Shown here piece by piece: positions 12,742 through 26,695 of a DNA stretch of 64,000 bases. Numbering within the stretch: position 1 is the stretch's first letter; each line of letters begins with the position of its first letter. The stretch is taken from positions 10,467,001-10,531,000 of the forward strand of contig JAKCOZ010000020.1 in the NCBI GenBank assembly GCA_022605955.1, given 5' to 3'. The position numbers were made by a program, and so were the translations under genes. The DNA is from Rallus limicola. Its lineage: Eukaryota > Chordata > Aves > Gruiformes > Rallidae. Under the pieces are notes generated by a model. That model saw nothing but the letters and a program-made list of their open reading frames with translations. It was not told the origin of the DNA and made no database searches.

Positions 12742-15700
12742 ATATCAACTAAAGCTTTGATGCCTTGAAATAGGGGAGCTTACCAGTGGGCTGGCTGGAC
12801 AAGATTCACAGCTATTATATGAGCTGTCAGACAGGTGTAGGTACTGAGTTGCCTTGCTGCTGAGATTGAAAAAGGTTGGTTTCTGAACTGGAAGACCGTG
12901 CCGCTCATCCACATGCTGTGTTTTTGTCATGGCCACATGCTCCCATACAGCCACTGAGTCTGACCCATAGATAGAGCGAACAGGTTATGCCCAGGGCATT
13001 AAAATTCATAGGGCCTAAAATAAAGTCATCTTGGGCGTAAAACAAAAGGAATGGAATGTGTTTTCAGGAATCGCCTTGAAATAGAGGGAGAAATAGTAAT
13101 AATACTAAGCACAAAAGAGCTCTGGGCAACATTATCTGAGACACATGTAATCCTTCTTATAACTTTATGATTGCTGTCCCCTTCCCACAGCATTTCACAT
13201 TAAACTAATGAAATCTACTCCAAGAGAAAATACTATGTGCTCATTAAATGCTGAAGAAGGAAGAAAAGTGGTGTCATCATTGATCTTTCCGTCAAACTGT
13301 TTAATCTTTTCTGCCCTGTGCTTGATTTAAGACTTGTCCTCTCCTGCTTTGGTCAATGAGCTGAGTTCTGGGGCAGTTGATAGCAGGAGACTCCAGTTGC
13401 ATTCTGCCAAGTCTTCTGTTACTGCTTCTTGTGACAGCACCTACAAGCTCCCAGAGTCCAGCTCCACACACGCTGCTCAGTGCTGCATGCAGAGCTAAGA
13501 GGGTGAAGCCCCAAAGAAAATTATGAGATTGTGTAAACGGATGTGAAAAAGTGGTCTTTTCTTCAGTCCTGATTTGAAGCACTCTGTGCTGCTCCTCCAG
13601 CCCCATCACTGAAGTTCTGGATATCAGAATCCAGCCCATCAGTAAGGACTGTCCAAGACAGGAAGCCACGAAGGGTTTGAAATATTTAAAGGCCTAACAA
13701 AGAGTCAGAGGAAAACTCTGAGTAAATCCTGGTAATGGCCTGACTTTTCTTTGAGAACGTGATCCCCTATATGAGATATTGTTGCCTAAGCTGCCATCAC
13801 AGCAGCAGGTTCCCAGCTGGGAATTAGCTATAAACACACTCTTTGCTCTGCAGTTCTAGCGTAAACTTGTAGTTTAAAGAAAGCTGTATGTGATAGTGTG
13901 TAATAGTATCAGTGAATCCATAGGGAGTATTACTTCCCAGACTGGTAACCAGGCCAAATTTTTATTACTCTGTTTAGATACACACCACTTTCACTTAATC
14001 TTAAATCAGGAAAGTTTATTTTAAAAGTGCAAAAAAGTAATTCTTCATTTTTTTCATTAAATTAACGTGTAAACTGTATCAGCATCTCAAAGTTCAGAGG
14101 GTTGTCAATCCACAAATGCACGGGAGATTGTGTTCCTGGCTTTGGGAATTGAGCAAATATTCCTTGTAAAGCAAAGGATGCCTTCTTCCCAAGATTATCC
14201 TCAACAACATGAAGGAGACCAAAAAAGATCCCTGTGAACATTATTGGTTTACCATAACTTGATCTTGTTAGAAAACTGGGACGTTCTTGAAACCTTTGTC
14301 CTTTTCTGTTGCTCATACCAGTCTTAAAATTTCTGTTATAAGCTGATGCAGTGCCAGGAGGATTTGCTAGACATAATGCTATTATTTTTCTAAGTGTGTC
14401 TGTTGGCTCTGGATGTCTCCACTGTTAGATGACCATTAGGTACCATTTGACAGAGTAACATTCCCCAAGCACAAGCACAGACTGTATACGTTCAACAATT
14501 CACTTCAATGACGGGATCTTTGAATTGAGTAAAGCTGGGCTGGATTGCTTTATTCATAGAATTTCTTCTTTTCTTTTGTGATGCTGTGTCATCCTTATCC
14601 ATGTGAGTGGTTCCAGATCAGGATTGTAATTTAATCTCTTGATGAATTTTAAATTGGGGTACATGCAGCTTTATTCATCTCACTGAGAATGCAGAAAACT
14701 GAGATGGGTGTCTCAGTGCCCAGGTGAGCTACAGCTGGACCGATCAATAAAAAGCTACACACAGCAATGGGATGCAATGGTGATGCGGGTTATTTTAGTC
14801 ACCCTAAGATGTAGTTTGTTATTTGTTAAACAATAGCTTTTTGATACTGGTATGAACTGCATACATTATCTTTCCATACAACCAACAGTACCTGTGGGAG
14901 ATCGTGGTTCTGTATGAAACAATTGATTCTACTGATATAAGCAAATTAGGTTTTTGTGACACAGGGAGGAGTTTTCCTTTTAGTCTAAAATGCTCCCCAT
15001 TGAGAACTCCCACCAGGTGTACCATGCTTTCTGAAGTCATTAATGTAGATCAAAGAATAATTAGGCTTTGGCAAGCATAAGGGGGTTTGATTAATCAGAC
15101 TTAACAGCATCCTTTTATCACATAATACCAACTGCCTGTTGGTTCAGCCTGATGTGGCCAGGTTTTAAGAAAGTACTTGTGTGATTATTTTCCTCTTGCA
15201 CAAAAGCATGGCATTAAGACCAAGCAGAATCCATCCTTTTGTTTCTTACCTTTCCCAAACCTGAGGAGTAGGAGCTCATGTTTATAGTGAACAGTGGATC
15301 CTGTGTGGAAATAGGCCACCATGGATTTGAAGCTGGCTTTCACTAGTGGTTGATATGTTGCTGTTCTCCAGGAGATAACGGGGTTTCTTTCTTGTTTTTC
15401 GAGAGACTGGCAGCTGATTAGAGACAACTGTTTCTTGGTGGTGGAGTCAAGTGATTGAATCTAGCAGGTGCCATATCCTTGCACACATGGGATAGAATCA
15501 CTGAGACTTTCACAACCCCATTTCCACACTGGGGTTCAGGTAACCAGAAAATCTAAGTAACCTTTTTCTGTGTGAACCAGTACTTTGTGAGAAGGAAATC
15601 TAGTCAATCTTCTGAATTGTTCACTCCACCAGTGTGGTATCTCTTAGAATCTGCAGGTTGAGTTCAGCTTTGGGACTTACAATAAAAAAATTAAGACTAA

Positions 15701-18700
15701 GCTGTGGGAGCTACCCTTCCATCAGATGGGCAGTGCCAAACCTTAAAGGACTGGCACTGGATTTTGTTGTTGGCAAGGGATTTTGCTGTTGATTTTCTAT
15801 GGCAAGATGTTAAAAAGCCTTTTGAAGACCAAATCGAACAACAATTCAGACACAGCACTGTACAGATACTGGACCTGGACACCTGATTCTTTGTGAATGG
15901 TAGAGAACATCCTTCCACATAGATGTGGAAAATCCATGTAGTAGATTCATTTCTTGATAACAGTCCTGTGCAGCGAGAGACTGGTCCTTGCCCTGTATGT
16001 ACCAGAGAACAAGCTAGTACTTTCTTGCTCACTTAGAGGGGTTTGATTTATTTCTTGAAAGCTCTGTTTGTAACTCAGTCCATTTTTCCAAAGATTCCCA
16101 TTCTCCTTGCCAACACCTACACCATAGCTTTGTAAAAAGGTCAGGCTCTGTTCCCTCTGCTTGCAGATGGACCATCAATTCAAGGGATATAAAAGGTTGT
16201 TTCAGGTTAATGAAGAGGGGCAGAAAGTCAATGGTGTTAACATGATCTTGTGTCTGTAGAGCAGCAGTAAGACTGGCTGGCATAATTGTGATTGGGTTTT
16301 GGCATAGAAAGACCTCCTCTGGCTTAATCATCTGACAAAGCCCTAGAAAATTACTTTCAACATTTTGAAGTACATTGATTAGAGCAGACAAAAGGAGAAG
16401 AATCAAACCAGAATTTTTAGAAATTGAATTTGAATGTTCCTTTTAAATAAGAGTATACAGTCCTTCAGAGAGAAGGCAGCTGCTCCTCAGGTCTGTGGTG
16501 CTGTGCAGACCTGGAGAGAGAAGGGAAGAACAGGTTTTGTTGTTGAAATACAAGCTGACTGTAGTGGTCGCTCTAATGTTTCGTTTTTAACAGATCCCTG
16601 GGGAGAGGAAAACATAAGTGGGGGAAATACACTTCTTTTTAGCTGACCAGCACTCTGTACCCTGAGCACAGCCGATGGCTCCAGGTGCTTCTCTCCTCTT
16701 TCTGCCACTGCAAAGCAGCAGCACCCACAGGCATTTCTGCTGTGTGGGAGCGTTAGGGTGTAGGTGACCTCAAGAGCAGCTGAAAGCAGGGGGAGAAAGG
16801 GGGAGCAGAGCAGGGTTTCTCAAGTCCTATTTCAGTGAGGGCAGAAACGATGGCTGGGGCTCACTGTGAGGGCTGGTATTAGTGTAGTGAGGTGTAGCAA
16901 CGTCACGAGTTTTCTTCCCAGGACTTGTTCTATGCTTGTCCCACCAAGTTGTAATATAGGAGCATGAAACCATGTCATGTCACTGCTGCAGAAGAGCATG
17001 TGCCTGGCAGGCGCCCATGGCACTAGCTACAGGTGTCTAGGGTATGCTCAGAAAAGTCCTGAGGAAATAATTGGACCGGATTGCCCTGGGCTGCATCCCT
17101 CACCAGAACTAAGGAGTGCACGTGGGGAGTGGCACTCAGTAGAAGACTAGTAACGATCTATTTTAAATCTAGGATTTAAAGAGGAATTAGCACAGAAAGC
17201 TTCTCCAAGTTATGTTGCATTTCCATAGGAAAAGCATTTAGGCTTTCCTTATTTGTTGGAGTGGAAACATAGAGAATCATAAAGAAAAGAAACCAACAAC
17301 TTTGCTCTTTTACAATGAGAATATAATTTTCAGCTTCACTGGAAATGTGTTTCTCCCACTTTTTTTTTGCTCAACTGTAGTTGCTATCATCTTTCTGGTA
17401 AACTCAGTATTACAAGACCTATAAGGTCAGCTATTAGCATCTCAAAATGACAGAAGGTCCTAGGGAGATGGGAGCTGTGAGGCAGAGCACCCAGAGCAAC
17501 TGCAGGGTCAAGGACCTCAGCCTTGTTTCAATTACGGATTAATGGAATTTACTTAAACTAAAAATTTTCAGAGTATTTTTAAGGTTTGCAGAAGTTTCTA
17601 GTGTATTTTGTGTCTGGTTGCTATGGAAAAGAAGGGGATTTCCTTAGAGCTAGAGGCCGTAAGGTCAGGGAAGGTGGGAATTTTTACCCAACAAAGATTG
17701 ACCTTGCAGTACAGTCAGGTGGAAGAAATACAGAAGCCCTTGTAAAGGGGATGGTCTTGAGTTGGTCTGAGAAGAAAAACATCTGAATTTGTTACTTTGA
17801 AAGGGTCCTCAGAACTGTTTCATGCCTGCCCGCTTTCCATCAGTCAGAGCTCCTGTGCCAGGCAAGTTTGGGTCACAGCACCCATCCTCCCTCAGTGCCT
17901 CACAGAGCACTGACTTCCTTCCAGCTCTTGGGATCATTTTTGGTTAAAATAAAACCTGCAGGAACGATTCTCGCAAGTGTGAAGATGCTTTACATAGGGA
18001 ATGATGCCAGGTGATGTAGCTGGATGTGTACAGCCTTTCTTTTTTGGATACATTTGCAGGAGTTCCACCTTACTCTGCAAAATGGAGGCTCTGGGCTCTG
18101 CCTGGGGAGACACCTGGCCGTGCTCTCAGGGAACAAAGCCATGGGCAGGTGAGAGAGAGGCTTTTGGAAATTCCCCCCACTTCTACATGATAGGAGAGCA
18201 ATTTGTCTTCAGAGATCAGGCAAAGAGACTAGGAAAAGACTCTTCTCTTCCTGTGCTTTCTTCTGCAGCAATCGCTCCTGAGAAAGCAAGATGCAGGACT
18301 GGGGAACATGGACCTGGACAGCAAACCTCTACCCACACTGCTGCTGGAGCTCCTTCCTGAGATCAAGGGAAGAAAATGTTACACAAGTAGGAAGCCTTTC
18401 CAGAGCAATGTTTTTGTTGTTTGCTTTCTTCACTTACGTCAATGTTTCAGAGAGGAAACAACAAAGTGTTTCCTTCCACCAAGCAGTGAAAGATACCTCA
18501 AATAAAACAGGGGAACTAATGCTTTTATTTCCAAAGTATTCCTATTTATTTCTAAATCATATTCACGCTAGCTGTTGCATCCCTTTGCTGCATCTCTGTC
18601 TGTGTGAAAGAAACTTGGGGAGAAATTATCTTGATAATGTCTTTCTAATCTTCCTTGTTTACAGCACACTTTTTGTTCAAAGTCGTTATGACAGCCATGG

Positions 18701-20559
18701 AAGATTCTGAGTATGATGCAGTTATTGAATTTTAAATGAAAACTAAATTGGCTGTGGTAGAGGGGAAAAATATTTCATAACACAGTAATTTTTCCTCAGG
18801 GTACAGTTGCTACATTTTATTAGAAATAAGCAATTTTCACCATGTCTCCAAAATGTATAGAGCAGATAAATGTGAGGTATTAATCTAAGGAAAAAAGCCT
18901 TTTACAAGTATTTAACACCAAATGGTGGTTTAAAGTTTGCATGTTTTCTATATCTTTCTGGTGTGCTAGAGAAGATATTTACCCATTTTATTGAAGTAAA
19001 ACATATTTCAGCTTTCTGCATTGGTCAAAAGCCTCCTATGGTGCCAGTTAGATGGATTTAATTGAGCCATTTGGAGGGTTTTTTCTGCTTGATTTGTGCA
19101 TTTGAGAAGCGAGGAATATTCTCTATATATGCAAGGTATTGAGGTACCCATGTGGCTGCTAAAAAAAATACCTCCTGAATGGGCTTTGCTTGGCTCCTAT
19201 AGTGATCTATAGGCATCTCCACATCTCTGTCCCTGCCAGCCCCACACAGGGAAGAACCCCCAGGATGTCTCCAGGTAGTTCTGTTAGCAAGGCGCAGGGG
19301 AGGCATCTAAGATAAATATTGGGATAAAATAAAAGCACCTTCCTCCCAGTGCTGCAGCAGTTGGCAGGTTCCCAGATTAGCACTGTCAGCTGGCAGATCT
19401 CAGCAGGGAATAGCAACGGTGCATGGCGCAGCTTGGAGGCTGCTGGGAGGGAGCTGGGAGCAGCCTGGCACCGTGAGCAGCCCCTGAGCCCTGGCCCTGT
19501 GGGTACCACCCTGGCAGGGCTCCGGAGAACATTTCTGCAGCTGCCTAAGCTCCTCCAGCAATGTAATCTAACTATTCCTTCCTAGGCAAGCTGCGCTGCT
19601 GCCCTGGTTTTATTTTTTCATTCAGTTTTCTTCGTCTCTTCTGCAGCCCTCAAGATCCAGTTAGTCTGCAAACAAAAGCAATATTCAAATCAGCGTTTAG
19701 AGAATTCTCATTGACCACTATTAGCCTTATTCAGCTCCAGCTCCAACTGGAGTGTGTGTCAAACTGGAAGTGGATATGAATTAATTGTAGCCAAGGAAGA
19801 GGTGTATTTATATATTTGCAAAGTATACAGATTGGTATGGAAAATGCATCCACGTATTGTTACTGGAGTCCATCAGGTCGTGGCTTCATTCGGCTTGGCT
19901 CAGATCTGTAGCTGTCACCAGCCTGTAACTTTGACATTGTTCTCATCCTTTGCATACATCTGCCTTTCATCTGCGGCCCTGTCAAACACCACGCAAGCCC
20001 TGTCACGTTAACGAGCATGTAGGTGTTCTCTGATAGCTCTTATCCACTAAAATATAGATGGGGAAGTCAGGCATGATAAGCACTTGGGTTCCTGAGCAGC
20101 TCCACGTAGGTATGCCTTTCCCAACCAGGTAACCTCTTTGACAGCCTCCATGGGCTTTGGTGGTGTTGAGACATCAGTGTCCCCTGCTTGTCTCTTCTGT
20201 TTATTCCATGGCTGTAGATCACATTGCAAAGCTAAATGCAGGGAGCGTGCAGAGTAGGGTAAATGCATGAAACGGGCAGGAGGAGGTTCAGTCTGAGCAG
20301 AGCCTGCGGGCTTTTAACAGGATGCAATTATGGAGAAATCATGGTTTGCTTGGCCTCGGGTTCTTTGCGCTTTGGGAAGTAAAACCTGCATAGGCACTGA
20401 ATGTAAAATGAGTGTTAGAGGCCCGTTCAGAAGAGGGATATGGCATTCTGTTTCATCCTCATGGGCTGCTGCCATTTTCAAAAATATCTGTTTTGGGGTT
20501 GGGTTTTTCACACTTTTGCCAGGATGCTGAAATAGAAATTCAGAGGAGGTTTGCCAGCC

Positions 20560-20960
20560 GGCTCCCAGCAAACCTCATGCTAAGTAAGCTAATTCAATTT
20601 ATCAGTACTTATGGATGCTGGGCTGAGAGACCATTTAGAACTGAATATGTTAATGTAAGCCTCTCTCCAGATTAATCACAAGCAGTTATACTTTTATGAG
20701 TTAGCAGTGTTGTTTATGTCTAACATTTACAGAAGATTACTAGTAGATTTTCAATAAAAGCTTTTCAGCTAAAACCAAGATTATAACAATTTTAGAGATA
20801 ATTGGACAACCGTCGAATGCAAAAGCTGATAAATATAGGGAGTTTTTCAAAACTATCTATTGCATGCTGACATAATGGCAGGTTAGACTTCCAGATGCAT
20901 CGCTATATGATGAATGTATAGCTCACTAAAAATAACATTGATACATTGGCTGAAATATGT
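20560..20960. promoter_or_regulatory. Candidate regulatory block, AT-rich and motif-dense
   Basis: This unbroken unique sequence contains many TAAT and ATTA cores (ATTAATCACA, GATAATTGGA, TTAATGTAAG), a SOX-like TTGTT word and a GATTATAACAA word. It has no open frame of note and no repeat. It resembles conserved developmental non-coding DNA in texture only. Confidence 0.18.
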
Positions 20961-23900
20961 CCAGGCATGTAAGAAAGTGAAAGGGGTCTCCCCCCCTTTC
21001 AAATGACATAAGTTGTTAGAAGTATTTTTTGAATTCACAAGCGTCTGCAATTCAGAGCAAATAGCAAAATCCCTCATAGCATGTTTTTTCCCTCTTCTCT
21101 TTTTGCTCTTTGCAAATATGCCAGCACGTTGTCAGCAGTCACTTTGCTCCCTATGCAGTCTGCGTGGGCTTCTCAAACTGAAATGGAGCAGAGACAGGTA
21201 TTGAGAAAAAAATTAATAAAATGCAATTGCAAATACTTGCAGGAAAATTTGTGGTTCATGTGTAACTTCTGTAAAGAACTTTCGTTCCTCCTTTCATGCT
21301 AACATGGGGTAGATGGGTACCCGTGTCCCTTGGAGGCTCTGGACCCGCGATCGTACAGATGATCTCGGCTAAATGAGTGGCTGGTAGCAGCAAGGCCAAA
21401 GTAATCATGCGCTGGCATGCAGGATAATTGTCTAACTTGCAGTGAATCCAGAGACGTGATCTATGAGCTATCTACAAAGGCAGAAAAGAAAGGTAAGCTT
21501 GCAGGCATCATGCTCAAATAGTTTTACAGCAATCTGCATCAACCTTCAAAAGAATTTATAGTAAACAGGTTGAAAAAGGTCAAAAAACCCTCTAGTCTAG
21601 GGACAGATTTTATCCCCTATTCCTCCCAAACTGGGATTTTATGGTCTTTACATTTTGCTATCAGATTTGCCATAAAAGCTCTTGAATTTTAGTACAGCTG
21701 CTGTTTCCATTAACTCCAGACAAAAACAAAGTCTCTGGAATTTTTCTACATGTGTATGAGCACATTGCTACTCAGACAGTGCTGTGTAAGTCCATCCTCC
21801 ATTTAATGATATTTTAATTAATTGTTTCCCTGTTTTCAGCTTCACGTTGGCTGAAACTGCACTTTTGTATTTTGTGTTTTGTATTTTGGACAACCTTGCT
21901 GTAAATAGCACTTCAATGTCTACACACGAATGTAAATGTTGTTTTAATTTCCAGCATCATTCAGATGCTCACATAACAGTTATCCTTGTAAAAGCAAATT
22001 GAATCTGTCACGTCATCTTCTATGGAAGTCTAATTCTTGGTAACAAAAGATATTGCAGCTGACAGATGGAGCTGCACACTACATAATTAATTCTCCAGTG
22101 TGTGTCAACTGTAGCCTCTCAGACACAATTAGAGTCTGACCAGTTCACCCATTTAGGTACTTGAAAACAATTTAAGAAAAAAAAATCCCTTAGGTAGATG
22201 GGGAGGTTTCTGTGAAAAAATGAACTACAAAATGCACTAAACAGAAGAAAATAGGATCGTGTTCATTGCCAGACCTTCCAGTGATAAAATTTGATACAGC
22301 TCTTTAAATCCTCACTTTACCTCCTTTTCTTTTGCATTTATTATGTCCTGAGTGTAGCTAAGCATAAACTCTTCTCAGTAGGGAGGCTCATGGAAGCAGT
22401 GGATGGAAAATGCATTTTCTTTAGAAAACTAGCTTCGGGAACCCCCAGCTGTGCAGGAGATACAATTGAGCTAGGTTTGTAACAGTAGATTGTAAAACTT
22501 AGGAGAAACTATAAAACAACAGAAAACTTTAAGAAAAGCAGGGAGGGGAAGTGTTTAGTGGTGTGTGATGCATCCAGAATCCAAGGTGAGCCTGACACAT
22601 GACCTTGTGATCCAGGTCTCGATATCTGCCATGCTCAGGGATCTCCGTGTTTTGGACTTTTCTTCATAGAGACATGAAGATAAATAGGGAAGAGGTTTCA
22701 GGTAATCTATTCCACTGCCCTCTTGATAAATGGTTACACATCTTTCAGTATCACCTCTGAATACATAAGCTGTTCTCATTTGTGAGAATACTGAGCAATA
22801 CCAGATCGCAGGTTCTTCCTCTTGTTACCTGTATTTTTAACTTCTGAAGTTGATTCCATTATTCTTAACATATGCTTCTTTTTCCACTCTTTTCTCCATC
22901 CCTAGAACTCACACAGCAGCTGCCTGATCACCATTGTAATGATGCACCAACAACAGCAAAAGCAGCTCTCAGTGCAATTGGGTTTTTTTAGGTTCCTCTT
23001 CACTTTTCAGGTACGCTTTTGTTCATTAAGGAGACATTCCGTGGTGCTTTTATTACTCTGGTTACTCATGAAGGATAGGCTTATCAATCCAGAAGTTTTA
23101 ATTAAATCACTTTCAGAGAGACCTGCTTGAAAAGAAAATTTATTCTATGTCTGACTGTAAGGAGACCCTGGTGATACAGCCTTCCTTGCCCACCACTCAT
23201 ATTGGACACCCATTGGCAAGAAGATCAGGAGGCAGCAGCAGGAGAGCATGCACAGAGTAGCACTCCCCAAACACGGGGCTGCTATCACCAAGACAGTCTC
23301 TTAGCTTTGTGTAACCACACCAGTAGACATCTCAGAAGCAAAGGCCCATCCTGAAATGGAACAGAACCCCAGTGAGCAGTTGCACACATCCTGCTGGTTC
23401 CCATCCCACAGCAGCGTGGAGGAGGTGAGGTACCATGCACATGGCAGCTCCCCTTGTCAGGAGGGAGTGTGATCTAGAAGAAGTCTGAACTAAGTGGAGA
23501 AGAGTTGCAAGAAGTGAGTCAACTTTTGCTACATAACAGGCTTAAAATGGGACAGACTGCCTCATGGCTGACTGCTGAGGGGAACCTATCGAATGACTGG
23601 TTCAGGCTGGAGGAACACTTTTAGCAATTTAAATTAGGACTGAGTTTCTCTGCCTTTCTTGGGGAAGAAATCTCCAGAAGGCACTTACAATTCTGTAGCA
23701 AGTTTTGCATTCAGAAGAAAAGAAGCTAGGTCCCAGAACTTCATTTAGTTTTGTGGCTTATATCAGATAGGTTTAAGAAATAAACATTTCCTTTAAAAAA
23801 AAAAAGTAATCAATTAATCTGTCTAAGTTTGGGAACAGTACTTGACGGCAAATTTGCTCTCTGACCTGCCTCTTTCATGCTGCCCATCCCAATCTGGCAT

Positions 23901-24559
23901 AGATTCACAAAATTGATTTAAAGACTCAGCTTTCTCATCCCATTTCCATGCTCTTCCCCAAAGTAACCAAGTTACAGTGCTCTCCTCAGGCAAAATGCAT
24001 TATCGAGAATGCCATTACTCAATAAACCACAGGTGGGGTCAGTCATTTTTCCTTGCAGTCATCTAAAGAATAGGGAAAGATGGAGAAAGATCCTTGGTTT
24101 CATCTGCCAGGCTGCACCCTGTCACTCCCCTTCTGGCCCATGCCTCTCAGTCTCTGCACTGAAGATTAAGCCTGTGAAGTCCTGGTCTGGATGGGGCTGT
24201 GGTGTCAGGAAGATCTGAGTCAGATCTTGCACGCTGGTGTAAAGCAGGAATAACCCCACGGACAGAACCTTGCCACTGTGAATCCAACTAAAAGCTGTAA
24301 TAGCCACAATACATCAGGTAGAAGACCTGGAGAGAGCAAACGCTCTTATCTCAAACACTGAATTTACAGTAATTAACAATTGTAAGTGCAATTGCGATGC
24401 TTTACAGGCTGTCCTTCCTACACTTGTGGAGAATGGAAGTTAATGGAAATACACTTGATAATCCTCGTTGGCTGAAGGGCTTACATTAGCTGATCTAGTA
24501 CCTCCAAATGCACACTTAGGTAATAATGTAGTAGATGAATCAAGGAGGAATGAGAGAGA

Positions 24560-24572
24560 TTTTTTTTTTTTT
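24560..24572. repeat. T13 homopolymer
   Basis: A run of 13 T is flanked by GAGAGA on the left and GAGAAATAATAAAC on the right. Confidence 0.9.
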
Positions 24573-25249
24573 GAGAAATAATAAACATGTTTCTCTCTCA
24601 GTAGGCTCAGCTGGGATATTACTGCTGTTTATATAGCCAAGTGCTGTGCTGGAGAGATGAAGTGCCGTGTATAAACTTGTTCATTGCCAGAAACCTGACA
24701 AATACTGAGCTTATATGATGTCAACAATCAGCTGGAGGTAATGCATAAAGTAGATTTTTTTCCCCTTACATATAATCATAAGCTATACTAAAAAATTACA
24801 GTGGGGTGGGGGAGTGGCTGCTGGGAGATGTCTGTTCTCTGTGATACACAGTTATTTCGGTTTGAAGCATCAGGGGCAGAGAGGACAAAAATAATTTGTT
24901 TGGGGATTATCTAAACACAGAAAGAAACTTGATAATCACTCGAGTGTGGAGCTGCTGCATTTGTTTGCTAGTGCCTGGTGCCTGTTGTTCAGTTGGATAA
25001 AATTATTGTTTCCAGGGGTGGGGAGTGAAGGAGAGTTCATGAAAGCACCTCTCCTCCCTGATTACCCAAGTGTCAGCAGCCACTTAGCAGGGCTTGCATG
25101 CTCAAGGAGGTGCATTAGTCAGATCTGCAGCATTCACTGGCCAGTTATTGTGTGATTTTTTCCCTTATGGCAACACAAAGATGTTAACACAAACAGGAAG
25201 GTGTAACACAGACTAGACCGGTCTTCAGGAAAGGCTTAGAGCATCTTCA

Positions 25250-25930
25250 ACACAACATAGCACTAACGGCACACATGTAATTATCTTTTATAAAGATTTT
25301 ATAAGAATGGTCTGAATAATATTAATGGTGTGTGAACATAGGTGGCAAGGCTAGATTTATGTTTCAGGCAATTACATTTTACAAGCTGAAGTAGAGAACA
25401 GAGGTAATTAACAAGAATAATGAAAGCACTACCTTACCATAAATCACTGTTAAAAAAGAGTAAATAATAGAAGACAAAGGGATTATGAGTCAGGTTCAGT
25501 CATTATTCATCAATTTTAGAGCAGGAGGGTGGGTTTAATTAGTGAAATGGCATAGCACTTGTTTGGTGCTTTTCAAATAATCTTGATGCTCTTCTATCGG
25601 GGGAACAAACATCTGATTGAATGCAAATGACAGTGATTGCCTTCTCCACATTGCTAATCAGAGCAGGAAATTTAATTTCATCTTTTTTTTAATGAAGCAA
25701 AGGGAGCGATTAGCGGGCATGCCGGACTGGGGGATTTAGCAGTCCTGCCTGTAGATGAGGGTAACGGTCTCCCTAATCTGTGAAGGGAAAAGAGCACCCG
25801 CTTCTCTAGCAGTTTCATTTTTCTATGAATTGTTTAGTTCCAGTTTTTAATCTGCAATGCTTTGTGGATCAGAAAGCAAATCAACCTCCACTGGGAAGAC
25901 CCTTATCTATTAATTACTTTTTCCTCTTCT
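25250..25930. promoter_or_regulatory. Candidate conserved non-coding element with octamer motif
   Basis: About 680 bp is free of repeats and rich in TAAT/ATTA cores. It includes GGTAATTAACAAG, GTTTAATTAGTG and CTATTAATTAC. It contains an exact POU octamer ATGCAAAT at 25621-25628, immediately after CTGATTGA, a PBX/MEIS-like word. Local CpGs persist in GGAGCGATTAGCGGGCATGCC. This combination is common in developmental enhancers. No coding frame runs through it. Conservation has not been tested. Confidence 0.27.
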
Positions 25931-26528
25931 TATCCTAGGAGAAGATATTTCTTGTGCTGAGCCACGGGAAGGTGATGCTGAATTGCAGTAATGACAGTTG
26001 TTACTAGGACGTTATCAAAAGTCTGAGGCGAACTGGCTCTTGGTGACCAGGTCTGGGCAGACTCCCAGCATCTTCTCCACGTGTTTACTTTGCATGTCCC
26101 AAGACAGCAGCTCATCTTCAGGTGACTTTACATTTTTTCCTCATTCTATTTAACCTTGTGAGAGGAGTAGCAGTATCTCTGGCCCTGCAGCTGACTTTGG
26201 CAGAGCAGAAAGGTTTGACCTTTGTGATGCATGATTTGGCATAGGCGACACATGCTTAGGATACACCTCCAGTCTGCTCTGCAAGGGCTGGAATTCACAA
26301 CTGCCCTTTGTGTGAATTGTCTGGGATCCTTAGAGGATGTCAGAATCTAGTACTGGTTCTGTGCTGTGTGCTCCTGGCCCTCAGAGCAGTATCATGTCAG
26401 TTTTTCTTCTTTCTTTATGTGTGGGATTCACCCTCAGTTCCTGCAGGAGGGATGTATAAGTTTGTCCCTTTGTTGTTTGTAGCATATTCGCACACGATGC
26501 CCTTTGGACAGGTCAGTGTTAATTTGGC

Positions 26529-26695
26529 CACAGAACCACAAGGTTGGAAAAGGCCTTTGAGATCATCAAGTCCAACCATACCTGTCCTCTACTAAACCAC
26601 ACACCCAAGCACTTCATCTACCCATCTTTTAAATACATCCAGGGTCGGTGACGCAACCCCCTCCCTGGGCAGCCTGGTACAATGCCTGATAGTGT
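26529..26695 (-). mobile_element. CR1 LINE 3' fragment (5'-truncated)
   Basis: The left end is CACAGAACCACAAGGTTGGA, followed by GATCATCAAGTCCAACC, CCTGTCCTCTACTAAACCAC, CATCTACCCATCTTTTAAAT and CCTCCCTGGGCAGCCTGG. This is the complement of the CR1 3' end and includes the GGGCAGCCTGTTCCA-type block near the end of the reading frame. It is the same subfamily as the copy at 2664 and about 30 bp longer. It is inserted antisense to the given strand and does not code for protein. Confidence 0.93.

Larger units (their letters stand above)
12742..26528. other. Long non-coding stretch, no gene seen
   Basis: Almost 14 kb lacks a recognisable transposon. The longest frames (139 codons at 18291 and 125 codons at 16029) lack any domain and are overlapped by other random frames. 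Motif-dense blocks at 20560-20960 and 25250-25930 are listed separately. A T13 run occurs at 24560-24572. A TATAAAAGG word lies at 16191 without a promoter context. No RNA gene was recognised. Confidence 0.6.

Noticed and set aside
14062..14316. 84-codon minus-strand frame with a protein-like texture
   Set aside because: It has a hydrophobic patch and a plausible amino-acid mix, but no family match and no exon signals at its edges, so it was not called.
16191..16199. TATAAAAGG word as a promoter
   Set aside because: It has no initiator, CpG enrichment or plausible transcript downstream. A word of this size is expected by chance in AT-rich DNA.
18291..18710. 139-codon plus-strand open frame
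   Set aside because: Overlapping frames run in the other plus registers. There is no family resemblance and no splice or promoter support.
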